The notes beneath the pieces were generated by a model. That model was not told the origin of the DNA. It did no database searches and saw only the letters and a list, made by a program, of their open reading frames with translations. From Shewanella subflava (GTDB lineage: Bacteria > Pseudomonadota > Gammaproteobacteria > Enterobacterales > Shewanellaceae), in NCBI RefSeq assembly GCF_025971955.1, contig NZ_JAPDMX010000001.1, positions 1 through 64,000 of the forward strand: a stretch of DNA of 64,000 bases, given 5' to 3'. A program made the translations under genes and the position numbers. This document shows, in pieces, positions 35,105-47,600 of this stretch. Within the stretch, counting starts at the first letter, position 1. Each line of letters opens with the position of its first letter.

Positions 35105-38100
35105 ATCAATCTCTTGTAAATGGGCCTTTATAAGCTTGCTATTGTGTATTAGCAGTTCTGCTATGGCGTTTGATGTGATTGATGAGACTGCAATTTGGCC
35201 TAAAGTGGCTCAAGGGCACTCTGGAAGCAACAATGCAAATTGTAACTCGTTAAGTTCCCCACAATTATCCATGCAGAGCGGTTCAAGAATTAACGGAACA
35301 TTAGGTCAAGCGCTTAACTTTTGTACGAGTAATGCTAACTCTGGGATGCCAAGCGATAGTTGCGATGATGGTTTCGGCGGAACTCGTAAATGTACTATTA
35401 CCAACAATAAAATTGTTGGGTTAAAAATGAATGGCAATCAAGCTTTTCAAACCAGTACAGGTAATGACGGTGGCATAGGTTTTTGTAGTGCAGGTCAAAA
35501 CCTGACACTAGGTGGCGATGGTAAAAATCAGTTTTCAACCATCGAGCTTTATGCGACATGTACATTAACCCTGTCTTCTTCACAATCAGAATATCGATTT
35601 AAGAAATTACATTTGGGGTCGGGTGCGAAAGTGTTTTTTCCTGCAGGCGATTACTGGATTGACGATTTCTTTATTGACAATAACACCGAAATTGAATTGC
35701 TAGGTAATGTTCGTATTTTTGTTAACAACAATAATTCGAGTATGGATGGCGCAGCAATTAATAGAAAGAACAATTTTAAGTTACAGTTCATTTCTTATAA
35801 TAATTTTGCATTAACCTCTGCGTCATTAATTAACGGTAATGTATATAGCGATCAAGATGTTGTCATGAATAATGGCTCTGTCATTAATGGCAGTGTTACA
35901 GCTCGTTATTTAAAAATGTTTAACAATAATTCAATTAATCCTTCATTACCTATTGTTGCACCTTTCCATATCCAATACGGCAAAGCGACCTCTACCAGCG
36001 TCACATTTACCAAGGCTTTTCCTAGTGGGGTGAAGCCTTTGGTGTTTTTGATGCCAACGATTTCGCAAACTAATAGTAATAATGATGGCCCCGCCTCAGT
36101 ATTTTTGGACAGTGTGAATACGCAGGGTTTTACTTGGGGCAAACAAGAACCTACAGATCCCAGTAACCGTTACACGCCATCTAACAATATGCCTGAGATC
36201 CATTGGATTGCGGTCACACCGGGGACTCATGATTTATCTAATGGCAGCAAATTAATCGCGGGTTCTGTTAATTATAATCAAGCGTTGTTTGGTTCTAACT
36301 CACCCTATACCCAGGTAACCTTACCTGCTAGTCAAGACGTGTTATTGAATCAACTGCAAACTCGCAATAATAATTGCTGGTTTACCAGTACTTCTCAATT
36401 TACCTCCACAGGTATTGAACTGGCGTTAGATACCTCCGAAGTGAGAAGTAATAATAACCAATGCCAACCAGGAAATTTAAATAATTCGCAAATACAAAAT
36501 GAGACGATAGGCTACTTATCAGTAGCATCTGGTAGCGGTGCTATGGTGTTGGCGGGTGAGAATACCAATTATCATTTTGGTAATGGGCAAACTTTTAATG
36601 CGGGTGGCGTACAAGATCTTAGCTATCAATGTAATTACACTACCTCGTTAGTGGGTTTTGCTAATACCCCAGTTTTTGTCTCTGGAAAAACCAGTCGCCG
36701 TGGCGGAGACGGTGGTTGGTTGCGTCGTTGTCAGTTAACCAACAGTTTGGTCAGCATGGTCGTTGACGAGGACACGTATCGTGACGCAGACAGAGCACAT
36801 ATTTGGGAAAATTATAGCTTTGTAGCTATTGAGAAACTCACCAAAGTTAAGCAATGTTTTACCGATAACTTTCAGCGTACCGATATCGGTAATGATTGGG
36901 TGGTGTCTAAGAGCCGAGGAAACTTTACTCCAGCTATTGTGAATAACCGCTTACGGGTAACAGAGGCTAGTGGTGATCAAGCGACATCATCCACCTATCA
37001 ACGTTTATTTCCTGCAGCAAATAACCTCGTCGAAATTGAGTTTGATCACTATGCCTATGGCGGCAGTGGTGCAGATGGTATTGCCTTTGTGCTTTCGGAT
37101 GCTAAGGTGACTCCGCAGGCGGGGGCCTATGGTGGTCCTCTAGGCTATGGTGCGCGTTCAACTGTGAATGGTTTTGCGGGTGGTTGGTTAGGATTTGGTA
37201 TCGATGAATACGGTAACTTCTCCACTGAAGGCGGGCCGAGTGGTCCTGGACGTCGTCAACAATCGGTTGCTGTAAGAGGATCGGGTTCAGGCACAAGTGG
37301 TTATCCTTATTTGCGAGGAGCTTGTAATAATGGCACTACGAATACAAGCGGCAACTGCCTCTCGCCAACGGTAGATAATAACAATGTGACTCCAGCACAT
37401 CGTTATCGAATTACAATTGACTCAAAAGTTGCTGGCCAGTCTATTGTTAAAGTGGAGCGTAACAGTGGTGCTGGTTTTGTTGAAATCATTCCAGCATTTG
37501 ATGCTGCAGCTATCGGGACTCAGGCACCAGTGCCAGCTGACTTTTTACTATCCCTTACTGGCTCAACAGGTGGCGCCACCAATAACCATGAAATCGATAA
37601 TGTTGAAATTTGTGCATTAGATTCACGACCTATTGGCGTGGTGATTGATCATTTTGAATATACCCACAGCGGCAGTGGATTAACCTGCGGCCCAGAAACA
37701 TTAACCCTCAAAGCGTGTGCTAATCCTGATTGTACTCAAACTGTGCCTGATTTTGTTACCGCGACATTAAGCCCGGCTACAGTGACTGGCGGCGGAGGAT
37801 GGATTGGGGGGAATACGGTAAGCTTTAGTGGTGGAGCAACCACGGTTCAGTTGAACCGAAATACCGCAGGCCCAGTCACGGTTGGGGTAACTGGTTCCAC
37901 TCCCGGTGCTAAACCTTTTAGCCAAACTTTGTGTCGTATTGCGGGTGGTTCAGCATCTGCTGCTAACTGCACGCTTAATTTTTCCGATAGCGGCTTTATC
38001 TTTGATGTACCCGATAAACTAGCCAATAAGCCTGCAACCGACATTGTTGTGAGTGCCGTTAAAAAGGATGATATTACGCGTCAATGTGTGCCTAGTTTTG

Positions 38101-39680
38101 CCAATGTGTCTAAAAACGTGGATTTTTGGAGCACTTATACCAGTCCATCAGCGCCGATAAATGGTCAAAGCGTATCGGTAAATAACACCAGTGTGGGTAA
38201 AACAAGTGCCACATCGACCACGATAGCATTGGCTTTTGATGCTCTGGGTAAAGCTAAAATTGCCGTTAATTACCCTGATGCTGGCCAGGTTCAGCTTGAT
38301 GCGAGATATACAGGTACGGGTAATGAGCAAGGCTTAACCATGTTAGGAAATGATGCCTTTGTGAGTTTTCCTGTCGGGCTATGTATCACGCCGCAAGATG
38401 CCGCTGCTCAATGCACTGCGGGCAATAGCACTTGTAATGTATATAAAAAAGCGGGTGAGTCATTTAACTTATTGATTCAAGGTAAAGCATGGCAAGTGGA
38501 CGGTGATACCAATTATTGTGACAATCTCAATACGCCTAATTATGTTCATAGTGGCATCGCGTTAGGAAGTACCCTAGTGGCTCCCTCAGGTGGTGCAGCA
38601 GGCGTCATTTCTAATACCAGTTACAATCATATCTCCAATAGCACTAACACCAATACTGTGCCGCAATCCATTAGTGAAGTGGGAGTATTTAAGTTTAGTG
38701 CCAAACCACCTGCCAGTTATTTAGGCTCAAGTTTTTATAACATTCCACTGGCGCAATCTGCCAATATGGGGCGATTTGTTCCCGATCGTTTTGTGGTCAG
38801 TGGCGTGAGTGTGCTACCCGCCTGTGGTGTGTTCAGTTATATGGATCAACCGTTTCCTCTGGCAATGAACATCAGCGCTTTTAATACCTTTAGCAGTGTT
38901 ACTCAAAATTATCAAAATAGCTTTGCCAAAGGCACAGCGCAGTTAGTGGCTGAAAATAGTAATAATGGTGTTGAGTTATCAAATCGCCTCAGTAGCTTGC
39001 CTGTTAATGCCGCCTCATGGGTTGCGGGTGTAGCAAGTGTTGATGCCAGTTACCGGGCTAAATTTGCCAGAAGTATCGCGCCTAATGTTGATGGTCCTTT
39101 TAATATGTTAGATATTGGCGTAAAGGTTTTCGATAACGACACTAACATTGCATTTGTGGCCGATCCAGACATGCGCGCAGACACTACGGGCAATTGTACA
39201 ACGCCAACCAATACCTGTACGGCCAAGCGAATATCGACTCAAGATCTGCGCCATGGTCGTGTGCTAATGGACAATACCTACGGGCCTGAAAATGAAATAT
39301 TACGCATGCCAACCTATGCACAATATTGGAATGGGAGTCAGTGGTTGTTAAACCCAAGTGATAATTGCAGCGTGATTAATGGTAGCCTAAGCGGCACTGA
39401 AACTTATACTCCTGCAAAAGCAACCGCAGAAACGGTCACGCGAACAAGTAATAGCTCGACAGTATTCGCTGGAAAGGGATTATTATTGTGGCAAAATACC
39501 GGTGTGCAAAAGTATCGCGGTCAAGTTAACGCCCCTTTAATCGTCGACAGTTGGTTACAGTGGTACTGGAACTACGACACCAGCTTGCCTAATTTACTCG
39601 TTAATCCTCAAGCGAGCGCATTTTTTGGTCGATATCGTGGTCATGACCGGATTATTTATTGGCAAGAGGTGCGTAATTAA
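35094..39680 (+). CDS. mshQ: MshQ, very large surface protein with lectin-like domain
   Basis: 1528 residues from a GTG that overlaps mshP. Signal peptide about 1-25 (SSAMA). Residues about 35-290 are Asn/Ser-rich with beta-solenoid-like stretches (LINGNVYSDQDVVMNNGSVI). A middle region (about 295-580) precedes a domain at about 585-840 with L-type (legume) lectin features: GADGIAFVLSD, GGPLGYG, GWLGFGIDEYGNFS. The C-terminal 600 residues look like the DUF6701 region of MshQ proteins, with many paired Cys. It is likely exported and attached to or displayed by the pilus; adhesin function is inferred. No hydrophobic prepilin segment is present. Confidence 0.85.
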   Translation: MEIRSISCKWAFISLLLCISSSAMAFDVIDETAIWPKVAQGHSGSNNANCNSLSSPQLSMQSGSRINGTLGQALNFCTSNANSGMPSDSCDDGFGGTRKCTITNNKIVGLKMNGNQAFQTSTGNDGGIGFCSAGQNLTLGGDGKNQFSTIELYATCTLTLSSSQSEYRFKKLHLGSGAKVFFPAGDYWIDDFFIDNNTEIELLGNVRIFVNNNNSSMDGAAINRKNNFKLQFISYNNFALTSASLINGNVYSDQDVVMNNGSVINGSVTARYLKMFNNNSINPSLPIVAPFHIQYGKATSTSVTFTKAFPSGVKPLVFLMPTISQTNSNNDGPASVFLDSVNTQGFTWGKQEPTDPSNRYTPSNNMPEIHWIAVTPGTHDLSNGSKLIAGSVNYNQALFGSNSPYTQVTLPASQDVLLNQLQTRNNNCWFTSTSQFTSTGIELALDTSEVRSNNNQCQPGNLNNSQIQNETIGYLSVASGSGAMVLAGENTNYHFGNGQTFNAGGVQDLSYQCNYTTSLVGFANTPVFVSGKTSRRGGDGGWLRRCQLTNSLVSMVVDEDTYRDADRAHIWENYSFVAIEKLTKVKQCFTDNFQRTDIGNDWVVSKSRGNFTPAIVNNRLRVTEASGDQATSSTYQRLFPAANNLVEIEFDHYAYGGSGADGIAFVLSDAKVTPQAGAYGGPLGYGARSTVNGFAGGWLGFGIDEYGNFSTEGGPSGPGRRQQSVAVRGSGSGTSGYPYLRGACNNGTTNTSGNCLSPTVDNNNVTPAHRYRITIDSKVAGQSIVKVERNSGAGFVEIIPAFDAAAIGTQAPVPADFLLSLTGSTGGATNNHEIDNVEICALDSRPIGVVIDHFEYTHSGSGLTCGPETLTLKACANPDCTQTVPDFVTATLSPATVTGGGGWIGGNTVSFSGGATTVQLNRNTAGPVTVGVTGSTPGAKPFSQTLCRIAGGSASAANCTLNFSDSGFIFDVPDKLANKPATDIVVSAVKKDDITRQCVPSFANVSKNVDFWSTYTSPSAPINGQSVSVNNTSVGKTSATSTTIALAFDALGKAKIAVNYPDAGQVQLDARYTGTGNEQGLTMLGNDAFVSFPVGLCITPQDAAAQCTAGNSTCNVYKKAGESFNLLIQGKAWQVDGDTNYCDNLNTPNYVHSGIALGSTLVAPSGGAAGVISNTSYNHISNSTNTNTVPQSISEVGVFKFSAKPPASYLGSSFYNIPLAQSANMGRFVPDRFVVSGVSVLPACGVFSYMDQPFPLAMNISAFNTFSSVTQNYQNSFAKGTAQLVAENSNNGVELSNRLSSLPVNAASWVAGVASVDASYRAKFARSIAPNVDGPFNMLDIGVKVFDNDTNIAFVADPDMRADTTGNCTTPTNTCTAKRISTQDLRHGRVLMDNTYGPENEILRMPTYAQYWNGSQWLLNPSDNCSVINGSLSGTETYTPAKATAETVTRTSNSSTVFAGKGLLLWQNTGVQKYRGQVNAPLIVDSWLQWYWNYDTSLPNLLVNPQASAFFGRYRGHDRIIYWQEVRN

Positions 39681-39857
39681 GCAGATATTTTCTGATTAAT
39701 GTTTTTCCCACGGAAGATTTTGGGCTTTTATAGGGTGTTTTTAAAAAAATATAGCCAGATTAGCAATAGTTAACCTTCTCGGTCTTGTAGATTGTGGGTG
39801 TGATTGATAAAGTTAGCTGATTTTTCTTTCTTCTGACTTCACAGAATACAGGCCTGA

Positions 39858-40910
<1,053 letters not shown>

Positions 40911-40988
40911 TCAACCCATTAGGCGGTGATGTTTGTTAGCACGTTGCCATAGGCAAGTACGACTATCAGGCTCACCGCGTAATTTTAT

Positions 40989-41960
40989 ATGAAACCAATT
41001 TTTGTACGTGGTATCTCACATCAATTTCGTTTAACACTGGCAATCATATTGTCGGTGGTGTTGTTTATCGCTAATGATCGCCTCGAACCTGTGCGTCAAT
41101 CCCTGTCTTCTGTATTAAGTCCTCTGCAATATTTAGCCAATGTCCCCGGTGTGATGCTTGACTGGACCGCTGAAGCCTTTGCAACCCGCAATATGCTAGC
41201 TGCGCAGAATAAAGTGTTGATGGATCAACAGCTATTGATGTCTGAGCGCTTGCAACGATTTGAGCATCTGCGCCAAGAAAACGAAAGATTAAGAGCCCTA
41301 CTTGGCTCGCCAGTGCACATGGATTCGCGTAAAGTGGTTGCTGAAGTGATGGAAGTCGCCAGTGATCCTTTTCGTCAGCTTGTGGTACTTAATCATGGCG
41401 AACGCACAGGTGTTTATGTGGGACAGCCAGTGGTGGATGCCAAAGGCGTAGTGGGTCAAGTTGTGGAAGTCAGCGAGTTGACCAGTCGGGTATTATTGGT
41501 GTCAGACACTTCCCACGGGATACCCGTGCGGGTAACACGCAATGATGTCAGAGCTATCGCTAACGGAACCGGCGATATTGATGAAATTGAGCTACGACAT
41601 GTGGCCAAGAGTACCGACATTGTTGCTGGTGATTTATTAGTGACCTCAGGTTTAGGAGATCGTTTCCCTGAAGGTTACCCCGTTGCGCGAGTGATGTCGG
41701 TTTCGCGTGATGATGGCCAAAGTTATGCGGTGATTAATGCACAGCCACTGGCGGCATTAGATCGTATTCGTTATGTGTTGTTAATTTGGCCCGATGAAGT
41801 GGATGATATCCCTGTCATGCCAATCTTGCCTGACGCGAATGAGCCAGCAGAAAACTCTATTTTGCCAGCAGAGCAGACAACCACGGATATACCCGTCATC
41901 GATGCACCTTTGGATGCCTCGAACGCTGAAAATCAATCAACCCAAGAGGTGAGTCAATGA
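40989..41960 (+). CDS. mreC: Rod shape-determining protein MreC
   Basis: 323 residues. One membrane segment (about 12-32), a periplasmic coiled coil (about 70-108; LLMSERLQRFEHLRQENERLRALLG) and the MreC beta domains (about 110-275). A low-complexity acidic C-terminal tail follows. It activates PBP2-RodA in the elongasome. The ATG at 40989 has no clear SD. The 78-base mreB-mreC gap holds an inverted repeat (GCGGTGA at 40923-40929, TCACCGC at 40972-40978). It overlaps mreD by ATGA. Confidence 0.96.
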   Translation: MKPIFVRGISHQFRLTLAIILSVVLFIANDRLEPVRQSLSSVLSPLQYLANVPGVMLDWTAEAFATRNMLAAQNKVLMDQQLLMSERLQRFEHLRQENERLRALLGSPVHMDSRKVVAEVMEVASDPFRQLVVLNHGERTGVYVGQPVVDAKGVVGQVVEVSELTSRVLLVSDTSHGIPVRVTRNDVRAIANGTGDIDEIELRHVAKSTDIVAGDLLVTSGLGDRFPEGYPVARVMSVSRDDGQSYAVINAQPLAALDRIRYVLLIWPDEVDDIPVMPILPDANEPAENSILPAEQTTTDIPVIDAPLDASNAENQSTQEVSQ

Positions 41961-42448
41961 GTGCTCACATAGCCAATGGCCGATTTGTTGTTTGGGTGAC
42001 GTTATTCATTGGGATGATGTTCCAAATTATGCCGTTACCACATATTGTTGCAGCATGGCGACCTGACTGGTTGCTCATGGTGATGATTTATTGGGCAGTC
42101 GCGTTGCCGCATCGATACAGTATTTTGACGGCATGGGTGTTAGGCGTCATGTTAGATGTGCTCTTAGGGGCGACATTAGGGGTAAGGGGGCTCGCATTTG
42201 CCTTAACCATTTACATCGTCGTGTTGCATTTTCAACGATTACGCAATTTCCCTCGGTGGCAGCAAACCATTTCAGTGTCGGTTTTTGTGTGTATTTATCA
42301 TCTGGTGATTTATTGGACTGAGTTTGCCATTGTAGGCGGTACTCCTTTTAATACCGATATGTTTTTACCTGCTTTTTCAAGCATCATCATTTGGTGGTGG
42401 ATATTCTGGTTTTTACGCAATATTCGTCGACGTTATAAAGTGCGTTAG
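41957..42448 (+). CDS. mreD: Rod shape-determining protein MreD
   Basis: 163 residues, an integral membrane protein with five or so hydrophobic segments. RPDWLLMVMIYWAVALPHR is the family signature near residue 35. It completes the MreBCD elongasome module and is translationally coupled to mreC. Confidence 0.95.
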   Translation: MSAHIANGRFVVWVTLFIGMMFQIMPLPHIVAAWRPDWLLMVMIYWAVALPHRYSILTAWVLGVMLDVLLGATLGVRGLAFALTIYIVVLHFQRLRNFPRWQQTISVSVFVCIYHLVIYWTEFAIVGGTPFNTDMFLPAFSSIIIWWWIFWFLRNIRRRYKVR

Positions 42449-42518
42449 GATAATAAATGACAATTTAGATTGAGAGATCTAATTAATTCAGCATGTTGTT
42501 AAAGAGAGTACAATTTAA

Positions 42519-43103
42519 ATGACTTGGGTGTTAGCTTCAACTTCTCCTCGACGTAAGCAGCTGTTTGCCCAGGCTGGATTTTCAATTGCCCATTTTTCTT
42601 TTGAGCAAGTTTCCCCTGATATCGATGAAACCCCCTTTGAAGGCGAACCCGCTGCGGATTATGTCGTGCGGCTTGCGTTACAAAAAGCCCAAGCTGGTTT
42701 GGTCTTGGCGGCGCCATTCACACACGCTAAAGTGTTAGGTTCAGATACCTCAGTGGTGTTAAACGGCAAGATTTTAGGCAAGCCGCAAGATGCTGCCGAT
42801 GCGAAACACATTTTACAACAACTTTCAGGGCATACTCATCAAGTGATGACCGCAGTGGCGGTGACGGATGGAACTCGCTCTTTTACTCGTTTATGCGTTA
42901 CCGATGTCACTTTTTGTCAGATAAGCGACGCTGAAATTGAAGCCTATATCGCCACGCAAGAGCCCATGGATAAAGCGGGAGCTTATGGCATTCAGGCGCT
43001 AGGTGGCTGCTTTGTTGAGTCGATTAATGGAAGTTATTCTGCAGTTGTTGGTTTGCCGTTAGTCGAGACCAGACAGTTAATGCAGTTAATGGCTAATACG
43101 TAA
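42519..43103 (+). CDS. Maf/YhdE-type nucleoside triphosphate pyrophosphatase
   Basis: 194 residues. It hydrolyses dTTP/UTP and modified pyrimidine nucleotides to monophosphates (YhdE subgroup); cytosolic house-cleaning enzyme. Signature [10 protein letters not shown] at residues 8-17, [16 protein letters not shown] near 68 and [13 protein letters not shown] near 150. Position downstream of mreD and upstream of rng is conserved in gammaproteobacteria and supports the YhdE assignment. Confidence 0.93.
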   Translation: MTWVLASTSPRRKQLFAQAGFSIAHFSFEQVSPDIDETPFEGEPAADYVVRLALQKAQAGLVLAAPFTHAKVLGSDTSVVLNGKILGKPQDAADAKHILQQLSGHTHQVMTAVAVTDGTRSFTRLCVTDVTFCQISDAEIEAYIATQEPMDKAGAYGIQALGGCFVESINGSYSAVVGLPLVETRQLMQLMANT

Positions 43104-43189
43104 AAACGAATTAATTATTTTAAATTTTCATAGTCCTCTTTATCAATAGGGTGAAGTGAGCGTCTATGTGACCTGAATACTGGTGGCTT

Positions 43190-44680
43190 ATGAATATCAA
43201 AGCACAGCGTAAAAAAGGCTCGGAATTACTGATCAATGTTACTCCTACAGAGGCCAGAGTTGCCTTAGTAGAGCACGGTGTTTTACAAGAGGTGCATATT
43301 GAGCGCCGCATGAAGCGAGGCTTAGTCGGTAATATCTATAAAGGTAAAATCAGTCGGGTTTTACCGGGGATGCAGGCCGCATTTGTTGATATTGGTTTAG
43401 ATAAGGCGGCTTTTTTACATGCTTCGGATATTGTGCCTCACACTGAGTGCGTTGCCGATATCGAAAAAGGCAACTTCGTCGTGCGCGATATCGCAGAGCT
43501 GGTTCGTCAAGGCCAAGATATCATGGTGCAAGTGGTTAAAGATCCTCTTGGAACTAAAGGGGCAAGATTAACCACAGACATTACCCTGCCATCGCGTTAT
43601 TTAGTCTTTATGCCGGGCTCAAGCCATGTTGGCGTATCCCAACGGATTGAATTAGAAGAAGAGCGTGCACGGCTGAAAAAGATCACCCTGCCTTATGTTG
43701 ATGAAGATGGTGGTTTTATTATTCGTACCGCTGCTGAAAATGTCGGTGAAGATGAATTAGCTCAAGATGCCGCATTTTTACGCCGTGTATGGGCCAAAGT
43801 CAGCGAGCGTCGTAAGCGCAAAGGCGCCAGTTTGCTGTACCAAGATCTGGCATTACCCGTCAGAATTATCCGAGATTTTGTCGGCACTGAACTTGATCAT
43901 ATTCAAGTTGATTCCCGTCGCACTTTTGCTGAATTACAACAATTTGCACAAGAATTCATGCCAGAGATTGCGGATAAGATAGAGCACTATGGCGGCCCAG
44001 CTCCCATTTTCGAACTTTATGATGTTGAGAATGAAATTCAACGGGCTCTTGGGCGTAAAGTTGAATTAAAATCAGGTGGTTATCTGATTATTGATCAAAC
44101 CGAAGCCATGACCACGGTCGATATCAATACTGGGGCATTTGTCGGCCATCGCAATCTTGAAGAAACCATTTTTAATACCAATCTTGAAGCCACTCAAGCC
44201 ATCGCAAGACAGTTAAGGTTACGTAATCTTGGCGGGATTATCATTATCGACTTTATAGATATGCTCGAAAGCGATCATAAAGCGCGTGTGCTAGAAAGCC
44301 TCAACGGCGCATTAGCATTAGACAGAGTTAAAACCAGCGTGAGCGGTTTCTCTGGGCTTGGTTTAGTCGAAATGACCCGAAAGCGCACCCGTGAAAGCTT
44401 AGAACATGTTGTGTGTGGTGAATGTCCAGCCTGTTTAGGTACGGGTACAATGAAAACCATTGAAACCGTGTCCTATGAGATTTTTCGTGAGATTATTCGT
44501 TTAAATCGCGCCTATAAAGCCGATGAGTTTTTATTATATTGCTCTCCTGCGGTATACATGAGTTTAAGTGGTGATGAAAGCCACTTACTCGCGGAGTTAG
44601 AAGTGTATATTGGTAAGCGAATTCGATTACAAAACGAAACCATGTATGCACAAAATAAATACGATGTGGTGATGATGTAG
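43190..44680 (+). CDS. rng: Ribonuclease G
   Basis: 496 residues, a single-strand endoribonuclease that matures the 16S rRNA 5' end and degrades some mRNAs. S1 domain about 45-130 (GNIYKGKISRVLPGMQAAFVDIG). Catalytic aspartates are in TTVDINTG near 307 and IIDFIDM near 349. The zinc-link Cys are in CGECPACLG near 410. ATG 43190 gives MNIKAQRKKGSELLINVTP, a slightly longer N-terminus than E. coli. The stop codon shares one base with the GTG of yhdP. Confidence 0.96.
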   Translation: MNIKAQRKKGSELLINVTPTEARVALVEHGVLQEVHIERRMKRGLVGNIYKGKISRVLPGMQAAFVDIGLDKAAFLHASDIVPHTECVADIEKGNFVVRDIAELVRQGQDIMVQVVKDPLGTKGARLTTDITLPSRYLVFMPGSSHVGVSQRIELEEERARLKKITLPYVDEDGGFIIRTAAENVGEDELAQDAAFLRRVWAKVSERRKRKGASLLYQDLALPVRIIRDFVGTELDHIQVDSRRTFAELQQFAQEFMPEIADKIEHYGGPAPIFELYDVENEIQRALGRKVELKSGGYLIIDQTEAMTTVDINTGAFVGHRNLEETIFNTNLEATQAIARQLRLRNLGGIIIIDFIDMLESDHKARVLESLNGALALDRVKTSVSGFSGLGLVEMTRKRTRESLEHVVCGECPACLGTGTMKTIETVSYEIFREIIRLNRAYKADEFLLYCSPAVYMSLSGDESHLLAELEVYIGKRIRLQNETMYAQNKYDVVMM

Positions 44681-47600
44681 TGTCCTCAAAACGGCTGACA
44701 ACGATAGGTCGCATCTTGTTACAAGCACTTGCAATTTTGTTGGTGCTTTTTGCGCTTGGCGTCAGTTTAATCAGGGGCTTATTACCCCACATGCCAGAGA
44801 TCAGGCATGATATATTAGCTTATGTAGAAAACCGATATGGGGTGACCTTAGAAATTGGCGAAATATCGGCAAAATGGCAGGCTTACGGTCCATCGTTAAC
44901 CGTCAAAAATTTAGTTTTACCGCCTCAAACACATTTGCCAGTGACGCTGATTAGCGAACAAGTGCATGTCAAACTCGACTTCTGGCAATCGTTGCTAGCG
45001 CTATCACCACAAATCGAAACCGTCAGTTTCGATAAGGTGCATTTAGCGATTAATTTAGATCAATTGCCCAATAAAAACGCGGTTGAAGAGGAGGTTGAAG
45101 CCATAGCCGATGCCAACGGTTCTTCGCCCTCGAAAAAAAATGTCGACTGGTTATACGCCTTACTATTGGAGCAACTGGAACATTTTTCTATCAATGATGT
45201 TTCAGTGCAATTGTTTAGCTCGCAACATGACTTTCACCCCATCTATTTAGAAAACTTTGTTTGGCTTAATCAAGAGGGTAAGCATCAGGGGCAAGGTTCT
45301 GTGTTTATCGACCAAAAAGTGTCAGCGAAAGAGTCGTTATCATTACAAATTGCTTTAACTGGCAATGGTTATCAGGCGGACACAATTCGTGGTGATATTT
45401 ATGTCGTTGCAGATGATTTAGATTTAGGTGAGTGGGCATCAAGACGAAAAAATCCATTGATTAACCAAGATAAAATCGCCTTTGAAGGTGTGGTTAATTT
45501 AGAGGCATGGCTTAAATTTGAACACCGAAGCATTCAAGATGGCTTGCTGACCTTTAAGCCCAGTTGGTTGCAATGGCGCGACACGACTGCCGCCGCCAAA
45601 AATGCATTAAGCTCATCATCAGCCTTGCCGAATACGTCAGTGAATGATGCGACAAAAACAACCCCACTTCCCGCCACTGACATGCAGCGGTTTAGTATTC
45701 AATCGGGAGTATTTACTTGGCAAACAAGCCAAGCAGGCTGGCAGCTTAAAAGTCATGATGTTGTTATTGAATCTAATCATCAAGCATGGCCGGAATTATC
45801 GTTATCATTAGCCTACCAAAATGAGCAATTTTTTGGGCAGATCAATCAGATTAATACGCAAATGCTGGCACCATTATTACCGCTGATCCCCAATCTTGGG
45901 CGTGATCATGTGGCCCTGTGGCGTGACGTCAATCTACAGGGAGATATTGGCCCCATTAAAGTTTACAAAGCACAACATCAACCTTGGGTAGCAACCGCTC
46001 AATTGAATCAACTTCAGTGGCAACCGATTGCACAAGTGCCGGGATTGAGCCCTATCGACATTCAGTTGTCATGGGTGGATAACATCTTGCTAGTAGCGTT
46101 ACCTGAGCAGCAATATAACATTGACTTTGCGGGGGGATTTAATCAGCCATTACAACTGACAGGAGAAGCATTATTAGCCCGTTTTGACTTTAACGACATG
46201 CGGCTATTGGCCCCTAATATTCATTTTTTCAACCAAGACATTAATTTGCAAGCGGCCTTAAATATGCACTTTGTCGATCAACCCGATATGGCCCTTGCGG
46301 CTAATATGGATATCTATAATGTGGCTAAAGCCCGTAATTACTTTCCACTCATGGCGATGTCTCCAGGCTTAGTTGATTACTTAACCTTAGGCTTACAGGC
46401 AGGTAGCATTCATCAGGCTAATATCCTTTGGCGAGGAGCATTTAACCGTTATCCCTACACCGATTTTGATGGCGTTTTTCAGGCAGAGTTTACGATTGAG
46501 CAAGGACTGTTTAAGTTCCAACCTGATTGGCCCGCGGTGAAGCAACTGGACTTGCACGCCTTGTTTGAAAATAAACTGATGGACTTAACCATCAACAGCG
46601 GCAATTTAGACCGTGTGAAGGTCGATGGCGCAAGGGTTTGGATCCCCGAATTAGGCGCAAAATCTTTATTAAGGGTGACGGCCGATTTGAACACCGATGC
46701 TAAGGCCGCCACCCAAGTGATCAATGCATCGCCATTGCGCCAAAGTGTCGGTGACACCTTAGCTGTAGTACAAGTCAGTAAAGACATTAGCACTCAGCTA
46801 GATTTAACCATTCCACTTTATTACGACGAGAAACCTGTGATTAAAGGCACAGTGAATTTTGATAACAATCCCGTCTACATTACCAAACCCGGTATTCAAC
46901 TTAGTCGCGTGAAAGGGGCAATTAGCTTTAATAATCATTTGGTTTCTGGGCAAAAATTACATGCCAAATTATTCGATCAAGATTTTACATTCAGTTTTGC
47001 CACCAAAGAGCGCAGCCAGCAGCAGGTGTTAGATGTCGATTTGGCTGGTCACTTTGATATTGGTCAGTTACCGCCAGCATTCAGCACACCTTTGAGTGAC
47101 TATTACCAAGGTAACTTTGACTGGCAAGGACATTTAATGATGATGTTCGGTGAACAAGGTTATAGTTTTCGCGCCCAAGCGGAGAGTGATTTGCGGGGGG
47201 TCAGTTTTTCTCTTCCTGTGCCATACACTAAATCAGTGGATGAAATTAAACCGCTTTCAGTCGAGGTGATGGGTGATAATAAGCAAGCTTCATTGAGCGT
47301 AAAGCTTGCAGAACAGGCCGAATTTTGGGGTGGCTTTGGCAATAATGATGCAAACCACCTGCAGTTTTATGAGTTAATGCTGGGGCGTAAGTTTAAATCA
47401 GGCGATAGCTTAGTGAAGCAAGATGGGCGTATCACTATCGATATGAATCAAGCCATGTTTGCTGAATGGCTACCTATAATTACCCGTTTTACAGAAACCA
47501 AAGCAGATACTTCCATCGCGGAGGAAAATCAGCCTGCATCAGTACTCCCTCCGTTGGTAAAGATAAAAGCCAACATCAGTCAATTTAATCTATTGGCGCA

